A stretch of 64,000 nt of DNA from Stappia stellulata DSM 5886 (GTDB taxonomy: Bacteria > Pseudomonadota > Alphaproteobacteria > Rhizobiales > Stappiaceae), in assembly GCF_000423705.1 (NCBI RefSeq), contig NZ_KE384083.1, positions 748,462-812,461 on the forward strand, read 5' to 3'. The position numbers and the translations under genes were made by a program. The notes below the pieces were generated by a model that made no database searches, was not told the DNA's origin, and saw nothing but the letters and a program-made list of their open reading frames with translations. Position 1 is the first letter of the stretch. Each line of letters begins with the position of its first letter. This document shows positions 35,738 through 43,947 of this stretch, piece after piece.

Positions 35738-36292
35738 ATGGCCCTCATGACGATCACCCGCGAGCACGAGGGGTATCTGGAAGACCGGAAATCCCGGTTT
35801 CTGGCGCATCTGGTTCCCGTCGGGGTGTTCGACCAGCGGCTGGAGGCGTTGCGCAAGGCGCATCGCAAGGCCAACCACATCGTCACCGCGCACCGAAGGC
35901 TTCTCGACGACGACCGCATCGAGGAAAGCGGCAAGGACGACGGCGAACCGGCGGGCACCTCCGGCATGCCTGTCCTGCGCGTGCTTCAGGGCGCGGAGCT
36001 GGTCGAGTGCGCCGTGCTGGTGGTGCGCTATTTCGGCGGCATCAAGCTGGGCGGCGGCGGGCTGGCGCGGGCCTATTCCGGCGCGGCGCAGGCGGCCATC
36101 GCCAATGCCGAGCTGATCCCATTTCAGCGGTTTGCCGTGAAAGAGGTCAGCGCAGACTTCGCGGCAAGCTCGGAGCTGGAACGCCGGGTCGAGCAGCTCG
36201 GCCTGAGCGTGATCGCCCGCGACTTCACCGAGGAAGGCGTGACGCTGACGCTGGAAGGCCCGGAAGAGGATCTGGCCCGGCTCGACGGCTGA
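35738..36292 (+). CDS. YigZ/IMPACT (UPF0029) family protein
   Basis: This 184-aa protein carries the IMPACT family core: DGEPAGTSGMPVLRVLQG and VVRYFGGIKLGGGGLARAYSGA. A C-terminal DUF1949-like ferredoxin fold (FAASSELERRVEQLGLSV) completes the YigZ architecture. Eukaryotic relatives inhibit Gcn2 activation; the bacterial role is unknown but may involve translation or nucleotide-binding partners. The last gene of the dcd-DUF2161-yigZ run. Confidence 0.92.
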   Translation: MALMTITREHEGYLEDRKSRFLAHLVPVGVFDQRLEALRKAHRKANHIVTAHRRLLDDDRIEESGKDDGEPAGTSGMPVLRVLQGAELVECAVLVVRYFGGIKLGGGGLARAYSGAAQAAIANAELIPFQRFAVKEVSADFAASSELERRVEQLGLSVIARDFTEEGVTLTLEGPEEDLARLDG

Positions 36293-36300
36293 CCGCTTTC

Positions 36301-37113
36301 TCAGTCGGCCTGCCCGCTGCCGGGCTTTGCGAGATCGGAGCGCAAGGCGTTGACCTCCGTCCTGAGCGCCTTGACCTCCGCCAGCAGCACACCCGTCTCG
36401 TCATGGATCGCCTGGCGGTCGGCTTCGGCCAGTTGGTCGTGCTCCTGCTGCATCGCCGAGACGATGACACCGATGAAGAGGTTCAGCACCGTGAAGGCCG
36501 TGCACAGGATGAAGGGCACGAACAGCAGCCAGGACAGCGGATAAACCTCCATCACAGGGCGCACGATGCCCATCGACCAGCTTTCCAGCGTCATGATCTG
36601 GAACAGCGTGTAGAGCGACTTGCCGATGGTGCCGAACCACTCCGGGAACGAGGCGCCATAGAGCTTCGTCGTCATCACCGCAAAGACGTAGAAGACGAGC
36701 GACAAAAGCAGCACGATGGAGCCCATGCCCGGAAGGGCCGCGACCAGTCCGCCGACCACCCGGCGCAGCGAGGGCACCACGGAAATCAGCCGCAGCACGC
36801 GCAGGATGCGCAGCGCGCGCAGGACCGACAGCGCACCTGTCGCCGGCATCAGGGCAATCGCCACCACGGAGAAGTCGAACAGGCTCCAGGGATCGCGGAA
36901 GAACCAGAGCCGGTGCGCGTAGATGCGCAAGGCGATCTCGACGACGAAGACCGCGAGCACCGCCCGGTCGAGCGCATAGAGAAACCCGCCCGCGGCCTGC
37001 ATGGCGGTTTCGCTCGTTTCCAGCCCGAGGGTGATCGCATTGACGACGATCAGCGCGATGATCGCCGCTTCCCAACGTTTCGATTGAACGAGGCGTCTCA
37101 CCCGCTCGCGCAT
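36301..37113 (-). CDS. Voltage-gated sodium channel (NaChBac type)
   Basis: This 270-aa protein has six membrane segments of one channel subunit that would form a homotetramer. S4 has Arg every third residue (LRALRILRVLRLI), the voltage sensor. The pore loop has TLESWS near residue 174, matching the TLESWAS sodium filter of NaChBac. After S6 a helix with heptad spacing (LLAEVKALRTEVNALRSDL) fits the C-terminal four-helix bundle of bacterial Nav channels. AAGGAG nine bases before ATG 37113 fixes the start. In marine bacteria such channels link to motility and pH or salt adaptation (family knowledge). Confidence 0.93.
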   Translation of the reverse strand: MRERVRRLVQSKRWEAAIIALIVVNAITLGLETSETAMQAAGGFLYALDRAVLAVFVVEIALRIYAHRLWFFRDPWSLFDFSVVAIALMPATGALSVLRALRILRVLRLISVVPSLRRVVGGLVAALPGMGSIVLLLSLVFYVFAVMTTKLYGASFPEWFGTIGKSLYTLFQIMTLESWSMGIVRPVMEVYPLSWLLFVPFILCTAFTVLNLFIGVIVSAMQQEHDQLAEADRQAIHDETGVLLAEVKALRTEVNALRSDLAKPGSGQAD

Positions 37114-37326
37114 GTTCCGCACTCCTTGAAATCGCAAATCCCCACGCCCCGAAACGGGCTGGCGTCGGCGCCGCCAAACGTGGCGATGGGAGAAGGGAAA
37201 TCAAGCACAAACTTGCAAGAGCCGCCCGATTGCCGGGCGCGTGCCGGGAAAGCGGTGCGCAGGGACGCGGCGCGCTGTCTCGCCCCTTGACAGCACGGCG
37301 TCACGCCGCCGATATAGCGAAGGTTC

Positions 37327-37400
37327 GCGGGTGTAGCTCAATGGTAGAGCAGAAGCTTCCCAAGCTTAAGACGAGGGTTCGATTCCCTTCACCCGCTCCA
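37327..37400 (+). tRNA. tRNA-Gly (anticodon CCC)
   Basis: A 74-base cloverleaf: acceptor arms GCGGGTG (37327) and CACCCGC, D-arm GCTCAATGGTAGAGC, anticodon loop TTCCCAA, T-loop TTCGATT, and CCA encoded at the 3' end. The anticodon stem has a mismatch at its outer pair. Confidence 0.95.
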
Positions 37401-37477
37401 GCTCCCCTGAAAATTCATTTTGAGATACGCGGCTGGCGCACAGGTGCCCGCGCGCCCTCCACCGCGCCCTGCCCGCG

Positions 37478-39070
37478 CTACCTTGCCGCGCGGGTGAAAC
37501 TGCCGAGGCCGTTGTCGTTCAGGAATTCGACCTGCATCGCGGCGGTCTTGTCCGCAAGGTCGAAGGTCACGGTCGAGCGGGAGCCGTAGGGCCGTTCCTC
37601 GTTGAACACCGGAAAGACGAAGCTGTTTCCCGACCAGTGGGTCAGTTCGAAGGTCTGCCGGTCGGGACCGAGCATGAGCACCAGAGCGCCCTCCACCAGA
37701 TCGACCTGCGCCTCGCCGAAATAGGCGCTGGCATATCGGCCGACGAGGTCCGAAAGCGGGGCGGAGGCCTCCGCGTCGGCCGGCGGCGTCTTGCCGACGG
37801 TGCGTCCTGCCGGCGCGTTCAGGGCCTGCGCCTCGAACACGCCGCGATAGCCGCCGGCCCAGTCGCGGGTGACCTCGCCGTTGATCGCCAGATCCATGAA
37901 CTCGGCGCTGACAGCCTCCACCGCGCCGACGCCGGCGCCGTTGGACAGGACGACAATGCCGAGGCCGTGCGCAGGCGACATCATGTAATTGGTGCCTGTC
38001 CCGAGCACGAACATGCCCGAATGGCTGAGCATCACGCTGCCGTCGCCGGAGACGCCGACGCCCGTGCCGAAGCCGTAGAAGGACGGCAGGCGGTCGGCAC
38101 TGTCGGACCGGCCGGAGACGACCTGCGGCGACAGCGCCGGCAGAAGCGCTGTGTCCTCGATGACGGTCTTCCCCTCGTGGCGGCCGTTGGCCAGCACCAT
38201 GGCCATCCAGCGGGCCATGTCATGTGCGGTGCTGCTCACGCCGCCCGCCGGCGCCTGGGCGTCCGGCCGGCGCCGCTGCAGGTCGCGGAAGGCGCCATCG
38301 GCATAGGCATGGCCCGACGCCCGGTTGTCGCGCGCCAGATAGTCCTTGAAACGCGAGCTGGTCCGCGTCATGCCGAGCGGCGCGTAGATCGCCTGTTCCG
38401 ACAGGCTCTCCCAGTCGGTGCCGGCGGCGACCGCCACGGCTTCGGCTGCTGTCGTCAGCCCGAAGTTGGTGTAGGCGTAGCTGTCGCGGTAGGCATTGAG
38501 GGGCAATTGCGCGAGCCGCTCAAGAATCTCGCGCCGGGAAAAGCCGAGAAGTTCCAGATCGTCGCCCGCATGGTCGGGCAGGCCCGAGCGATGGGAAAAC
38601 AGATCGCCGATCGTTGCATGGGTGCCGACCCAGGGATCGGACAGGGTGAACCAGGAAAGATGGCGCGCGACGGGCGTCTCCCATGTCAGGACGCCCTCGC
38701 CCACCTGCTGCGCGACGACGCTTGCCGCCAGCGACTTGGAGAGCGATGCGATCTGGAACACGGTGTCCGCGTCGACCTTGCCCGGTTTGCCGAGTTCGCG
38801 CAGGCCATAGCCCCGGGCAAACACGGTCTTGCCTTCGTGCACCACGGCAACGGCCATGCCGGGAAGCCCGAAATCGGCCAGCGTGCGTTGCGCAAGCCCG
38901 TCGAGCCCGTCGACCGCCGCCTGGATGCGCGCCCGGTCGGCGTTGGGCTCGGCCGCGGCGCGCTCGGACTGCGCCACGCCAAACAGCGCGACCGCCGCCG
39001 CCAGCAGGACACCTCGCCAGCGCGGCGTTGAAGACGTGTCGGCGACGGCCGCTACAATCGAAACCGGCAT
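37478..39070 (-). CDS. Serine hydrolase, beta-lactamase (class C)/penicillin-binding family
   Basis: This 530-aa exported enzyme has a signal peptide (VLLAAAVALFGVAQSERAAAE). The catalytic Ser-Lys pair lies in IASLSKSLAAS, the Tyr-Asn element in SYAYTNFGL, and a His-Ser-Gly in LSHSGMF. A C-terminal beta domain (LVGRYASAYFGEAQVDLVEG) resembles DUF3471 and is common in bacterial esterases and D-amino-acid peptidases of this family. It begins 2 bp after the YhaN-like ATPase gene, so it is transcribed and probably co-translated with it. Substrate unknown. Confidence 0.9.
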   Translation of the reverse strand: MPVSIVAAVADTSSTPRWRGVLLAAAVALFGVAQSERAAAEPNADRARIQAAVDGLDGLAQRTLADFGLPGMAVAVVHEGKTVFARGYGLRELGKPGKVDADTVFQIASLSKSLAASVVAQQVGEGVLTWETPVARHLSWFTLSDPWVGTHATIGDLFSHRSGLPDHAGDDLELLGFSRREILERLAQLPLNAYRDSYAYTNFGLTTAAEAVAVAAGTDWESLSEQAIYAPLGMTRTSSRFKDYLARDNRASGHAYADGAFRDLQRRRPDAQAPAGGVSSTAHDMARWMAMVLANGRHEGKTVIEDTALLPALSPQVVSGRSDSADRLPSFYGFGTGVGVSGDGSVMLSHSGMFVLGTGTNYMMSPAHGLGIVVLSNGAGVGAVEAVSAEFMDLAINGEVTRDWAGGYRGVFEAQALNAPAGRTVGKTPPADAEASAPLSDLVGRYASAYFGEAQVDLVEGALVLMLGPDRQTFELTHWSGNSFVFPVFNEERPYGSRSTVTFDLADKTAAMQVEFLNDNGLGSFTRAAR

Positions 39071-39072
39071 TG

Positions 39073-42000
39073 TCAAAACTCCAAAAGGTCCAGGCCGTCG
39101 CCCAGCGTCTTGCGGGCGATGTCGACGACGCTCGTGTGATGGGTGAAGAGAATCGGCTGCACCGTTTGCGACAGGTCGGCGAGCGCTTCGATCCCGGCGG
39201 CCGTGCGCGTGTCGTCGAAGGTCTGGAACAGGTCGTCGCCGATGAAGGGGGCTGCTTCCGCGCGGGCCGAGTAATCGGCCAGGAACGCCAGACGCAGCGC
39301 CAGATAAAGCTGGTCGCGCGAGCCTTCGCTCAAGGCATTCACCGGCACCTGCGCGCCGTCGTCCCGGCAGGCAACCAGATGAGCGCGGTCGTCGTCGTCG
39401 AAGATCTGCGCCAGCGTCGCGAAGGAGCCGCCGGTCAGACGCTTGAAGATCGCGCCCGCGCGCGCCATCACCGGATCGCCGGTCTGCGCGCGGTGCCGTT
39501 CCATCGCGGTCGACAACAGCCCTTCCGCGAGCTTCAGCACCAGCCATTCGCGGCCGAGCGCCAGCATTTCCGTTTCCGCCGCAAGCTTGCGGAAGGCCGC
39601 GCGCTCCACACCGTCGCCGCGTTCAAGTGTGGCCCGCTCGGCCTTTTTCGTCTGCAGCCGATGGTAGGCATCGTTCAGGGCCTTGTCCCGATCCGCCTCT
39701 TCCCGTTTCAGAAGATCAAGATCGACCGAGGCCGCCTCGGCGTCGAAATCGGCAAGCTCCGCCTCGACATTCGCGCGACTTTCCCCCTTGGCCAGGCGTT
39801 CGAAACGGTCATGCGCCGAAGCCAATGCGGCCGCCTCGCCGTCGCGCGCCTCCAGCCGCGTTGCAAGGTCCGCGAGATCGCCCGACCTCAACGTCTCCGG
39901 CAGGCGGGCGAGGCTGTCCGAAAGGTGCGCCCGAGCGCTCTCCAGCCCCGTGGCGGATTGCTCAAGGCGCTCGCGCGCTGTCCGCACCCGGGTCTGCGCG
40001 CCTTCGCGGCGGGTCTGGTCGGACTGCGCGGTCTCCAACCGTCGATGAAGCGCATCGGCCGCAGCATCCGGTGCATGGTCAGCGAGATCGGGCGCAACCT
40101 CGCTCACGAGCCCGTCAAGCGCTGCGTCGAACGCCGCGTTTTCGCGCTTCATTCCATGAACACGCTTGGCCTCGAGATCCCGCAGCTTCAGCTTTTCGGG
40201 CAAATCTCGCCAGAGCGCCACCGCTCCCGCCACCGCCTCCAGACCGGTTCCGGCGGGCAGGCCGATCGCTTGAAGCTCGGCATCCAGTTCCGCGCGCCAC
40301 CGCGACAGCGCGTCGGCGTTTTCCTCTGCTTTCCGGTCCAGATTCGACAGACGCCGCTTTGCATCCTGACGAAGCGCGAGCCGCGTACGCCCCTCGCTCC
40401 AGGCCTTGGAGCGCGCGCCAAGCGCCTCCTCCACCAGCCGGACGCGCGCCGAAAGAGGCAGCGCATGACCCGCCTCAACCCCGAGCTCGGCCGCGATCTG
40501 CGACAGCGACCCGGCAACAGCGTCTTCGCGCGCTTCGAGAGATGAAATCCTGTCGGCGACCTTCTCCGCCTCTTCGGCGAGAGACAGCGCAGCGTCCACA
40601 TTCTGCCGCCAGGCGATCATCTCGCCGGGTGCACGCGGCTCCACGTGTGCCGGCTCGAACAGGGTGCGAAAGGCGCGTTGCGCGTCCGCGAGAACGAGGG
40701 CCAGCCGCTCTTGCTCGGACGTCGCCGCATCCTGCTCCGCCTGAAGACCCGCCCGGTTCCGGCTCATGTCCGCATGCCGGGAGACGCGTTCGGCTTCGCT
40801 CGCGGCACGATCCGCCAGCCGGTCGGCCTCCCGCACCAGGCTGGCGTGGGCTTCCAGCGCAGCCGCGTCGCCGCCGCCGGCGCCGGTGGCCAGATCCTCC
40901 AGCAAGCGGGAGAGCGCGGCGTCGCGGCGCTCGCGCGCACCGGCAATTGCCACCGGCGTCGGCATGTCGCCCGCGCGTTCCGTTTCGACGATCTCCGCAT
41001 CGAGCCGCATGATCTCATCCATGCGCTCGCGCATCCCGGCATCGTGCCGGCGCACCATCTCCTGAAGTTCCGAAAGCCGCGTGCGACGCTCGCTTAGCGT
41101 CTCCACCGATGGCAGGGCCACGCCCGCGAGCGCATGGATATCCCCAACCGGGGGGCTCAGCCGCGATGCCGCCTCCACGGCCCGGCGCCGTTCGCCGCGA
41201 TGCCGCTCGCGAAGATCACCCAGCGTCTCAAGCGCCTTGATGTCGGGGCCAAGGGCCGCAAATCGCGCGGCAATCGGCGCCGGATCGCCGATATCCGCTC
41301 CATCCACCCCGTCCGGTAATTTCGACAGTTCCTGCCGGAGCTCGGCGATATCCTGAGCCAGTTGATCACGGCGAGAGAGCAACAAACGCCCGTGTTCAAC
41401 CCCCTCCTCTATCGTCGCCAGCACGGCATCGCTCGGCTGGCGGGCGCCAAGAGCCTCGCTGTCGGTGGGCAAGGCACCAAGACCCAGCCGGCGCAAGAGC
41501 GCCGCAAGTTCATGGGTCTGCTCATCGACATCCGCCTGAACGCGCGGAATATCCCTGTGCCGTTCCCTGTAGGCGCCCGTCTGAGAAAACAGCCGTGTGA
41601 CCGTCCCCGCCTTCGCAAGCAAGGCCGCATCGGGCGAGATCCGGTCCCTTTCCCGCTCCACCGTGTCGAGCTCCTGCATCGCCGCCCGATGCGCTGCCTC
41701 CGCGCGATTCGCCGATGCCAGTTCCTCGTGCAGCGCACGGCCGATGCCGGTTGGAACCGCCTCAAGATCCGCGAAGGCGAAAAGCGCACGCTCATGCGCG
41801 CGCGTCTCGGCAAGCAGTTCGTCGAACTGCTCAAGCTGCTGGAGGCGGCCCTGACGCTTGCGGATCTCGGCAAGCGCCTCGTGGGCCTCGTCGACGTCGC
41901 CCTGACTGGCGGCGATCGCGTCGTTGAGCGCCTTCCAGTCGTTTGCGCGCAGCCGGTGCTCCTTTTCCTCCGTCCAGGCTTCGTCGTAACGGGCCCTGGC

Positions 42001-42585
42001 CTGATAGAAGAGACGGTCCCTGGCCGCGCGCGGCGTGAAGATGCGCTCCGCCTCGGCGCCAAGCGTTGCCCGCAATTCGCGCAAGCCACCGAGACCGGAG
42101 GCGGCCGCAAGCAGCAGGCCGTCCTCGCCGCCCTCGCCGGCGAGCATCGCCTTCGCTCCCTCGTGCAGGCGCTCGGAATTGAGGCCGAAACTGCGTTCGA
42201 AGACATCGCGCGTCAGCCCGCCGAGGAAGGGAGTCAGCGCATCGTCGCGCAAGGCCTGCTCGCTGTCGTCGTCGGCGAGCAACGTCGTCTTGCGCCCGCG
42301 CTTGCGGCGAAAGGAAACCGTTTCCCCGGCACGGTTGCGCAGGGTGGCAGCGACGCGCAGGGTCGGTCCCGGATGCAGGAAATCGTAGCGGTTTATGTCC
42401 TCGCCGCTTGCCGTCTTGCGCTTTTCGGAAAAGCCGTAGAGCAGGTCCGAGATGGCGGCGAGCGCGGAACTCTTGCCGGCCTCGTTGGGACCGTAGACGA
42501 GATGAAGCCTGGCATCCCGGCGGAACCGGAACGCGACGTCTGTCAGGTTGCCGTACCGCAGGAAATGGAGCCGCTCAAAGCGCAT
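39073..42585 (-). CDS. YhaN-like AAA ATPase (SbcC/Rad50-type SMC-family protein)
   Basis: This 1170-aa protein has an N-terminal Walker A (YGPNEAGKSS, residues 31-40), a long central region with heptad-rich coiled coils, and a C-terminal ATPase half with signature LSEGSRDQLYLALRLA, Walker B PFIGDDLFQTFDD and ILFTHH. It is of the YhaN class rather than SbcC itself, and would move or hold DNA ends for its nuclease partner. The start ATG shares its first base with the stop of the nuclease gene, a strong sign that they form one complex. Confidence 0.9.
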   Translation of the reverse strand: MRFERLHFLRYGNLTDVAFRFRRDARLHLVYGPNEAGKSSALAAISDLLYGFSEKRKTASGEDINRYDFLHPGPTLRVAATLRNRAGETVSFRRKRGRKTTLLADDDSEQALRDDALTPFLGGLTRDVFERSFGLNSERLHEGAKAMLAGEGGEDGLLLAAASGLGGLRELRATLGAEAERIFTPRAARDRLFYQARARYDEAWTEEKEHRLRANDWKALNDAIAASQGDVDEAHEALAEIRKRQGRLQQLEQFDELLAETRAHERALFAFADLEAVPTGIGRALHEELASANRAEAAHRAAMQELDTVERERDRISPDAALLAKAGTVTRLFSQTGAYRERHRDIPRVQADVDEQTHELAALLRRLGLGALPTDSEALGARQPSDAVLATIEEGVEHGRLLLSRRDQLAQDIAELRQELSKLPDGVDGADIGDPAPIAARFAALGPDIKALETLGDLRERHRGERRRAVEAASRLSPPVGDIHALAGVALPSVETLSERRTRLSELQEMVRRHDAGMRERMDEIMRLDAEIVETERAGDMPTPVAIAGARERRDAALSRLLEDLATGAGGGDAAALEAHASLVREADRLADRAASEAERVSRHADMSRNRAGLQAEQDAATSEQERLALVLADAQRAFRTLFEPAHVEPRAPGEMIAWRQNVDAALSLAEEAEKVADRISSLEAREDAVAGSLSQIAAELGVEAGHALPLSARVRLVEEALGARSKAWSEGRTRLALRQDAKRRLSNLDRKAEENADALSRWRAELDAELQAIGLPAGTGLEAVAGAVALWRDLPEKLKLRDLEAKRVHGMKRENAAFDAALDGLVSEVAPDLADHAPDAAADALHRRLETAQSDQTRREGAQTRVRTARERLEQSATGLESARAHLSDSLARLPETLRSGDLADLATRLEARDGEAAALASAHDRFERLAKGESRANVEAELADFDAEAASVDLDLLKREEADRDKALNDAYHRLQTKKAERATLERGDGVERAAFRKLAAETEMLALGREWLVLKLAEGLLSTAMERHRAQTGDPVMARAGAIFKRLTGGSFATLAQIFDDDDRAHLVACRDDGAQVPVNALSEGSRDQLYLALRLAFLADYSARAEAAPFIGDDLFQTFDDTRTAAGIEALADLSQTVQPILFTHHTSVVDIARKTLGDGLDLLEF

Positions 42586-43832
42586 CAGCGCTCCCGCCCC
42601 GAAATGCGTTCGGCGAGCACGGCCTTCGCCTCCAGGATCAACCTGTCCAGGTCCTCGCCGAAGGGCGCGGCTTCGTCGAGCGCGTGACCGGGGAGTTTCC
42701 GGCCGAAATCGGCAAGACAGGCTTCGCCTGCCGCCCGCAAGCCGGGATCGGCCGCTGCGTCTTCCAAGAGAACCGACAGGTCCAGCGCGTTGTCGGCAAT
42801 CGGCGACGTCGCCGCATCGGGCACCGCAGCGACGTCAAGCACGAGCTTTTCCAGCCAGATGTCCTGCTCGACGCGGTCGAAGGCAGCCTGCACCTCGTCG
42901 ACCAGCATGGTTCGGTTGGCAAGGAGCCACGCCCGCATCGGCGTATCGCCGCCCAGCCGCAGGCGCAGCGCCAACGGGCGCCGTCCGGACCTTTGCGCAA
43001 GCGGTACCAGCGCCGCCTCAAGCAGGGTGAGGAGATCGGGCAGGCTCTCGCACGGTCCGACATCCAGCTCGAGCCGCGCAAAACGCGCCTCGTCGACGAT
43101 CAGCCGCTCGAGGCCCGAGACGCGGCCGTCCTCGACGGTGACCAGCACCGCGCCCTTCTCCCCCGTTTCGCGAATATTGCGCCCCTGCAGGTTGCCCGGA
43201 AAGACGACGGGCGGGTCCAGATGCACTTCCTCGTATTGATGGACATGGCCAAGCGCCCAATAGTCGTAGCCCTTGACGGTCAGGTCCTCCAGCGAACACG
43301 GCGCATAGTCGGCATGCGGCGGACGGCCGGTCAGGGAGGTGTGAAGAACGCCGATGTTGAATTTGCCGGCAACGGGGGGCGGATAGGCGCGCGCCAGATT
43401 GTCGGGCACATGCCGGTCGGCGAAACTCTGGCCGTGCAGGACGACGCCGAGGTCCTCAAGCACATGGCTTTCGGGCCTGCGGGCGGCAAAGGTCCGCACA
43501 TTGCCCGGCAGGGAGATGCTCTTGGTAACGACGCTTTCCGCATCATGATTGCCGCGCAGCACGAACACGGGGATGCCCGCGCGGTCAAGGCGGGCGATCT
43601 CGCGATTGAAAAACAGGCCGACGGAATTGTCCTGCCATTCGCCGTCGTAGATGTCTCCGGCGATCACGAGAAAATCGGCTCCTGCTTCCAGCGTGCGGGT
43701 GACGAGCGCGGTGAAGGCATTTCGCGTCGCATCGGCAAACCGGTCGGCCACCACCGGATCCTTCAGGCTCAGCCCCCGAAAGGGGCTGCCAAGGTGCAGG
43801 TCTGCCGCATGAACGAAGGAAAAGGACGCCAC
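42585..43832 (-). CDS. SbcD/YhaO-like DNA repair exonuclease
   Basis: This metallophosphoesterase of about 415 aa has Mre11/SbcD motifs in order: HAADLHLGS, IAGDIYDGE, VLRGNHDAES, GVLHTSLTG and ALGHVHQYE, which place a two-metal site. It would cut or resect DNA with the YhaN-like ATPase. GTG 43832 has GGAAG nearby upstream and gives the family N-terminus ASFSFVHAADLH; the frame stays open to 43868. Confidence 0.9.
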   Translation of the reverse strand: MASFSFVHAADLHLGSPFRGLSLKDPVVADRFADATRNAFTALVTRTLEAGADFLVIAGDIYDGEWQDNSVGLFFNREIARLDRAGIPVFVLRGNHDAESVVTKSISLPGNVRTFAARRPESHVLEDLGVVLHGQSFADRHVPDNLARAYPPPVAGKFNIGVLHTSLTGRPPHADYAPCSLEDLTVKGYDYWALGHVHQYEEVHLDPPVVFPGNLQGRNIRETGEKGAVLVTVEDGRVSGLERLIVDEARFARLELDVGPCESLPDLLTLLEAALVPLAQRSGRRPLALRLRLGGDTPMRAWLLANRTMLVDEVQAAFDRVEQDIWLEKLVLDVAAVPDAATSPIADNALDLSVLLEDAAADPGLRAAGEACLADFGRKLPGHALDEAAPFGEDLDRLILEAKAVLAERISGRER

Positions 43833-43947
43833 GAACACTTCCGTCTCGAGAGAATGAAACCAACGCACCGGCGAATCGTCGACGCCGGCGCCGCTCAGGG
43901 TAGATCATGCCGGCGCGCGGTGAAACGCCGCCTTGTGCCGGCCGCGT

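Noticed and set aside
33907-35967. Reverse open frame of about 690 codons across dcd, DUF2161 and yigZ
   Set aside because: Antisense to three recognised genes; composition typical of a shadow.
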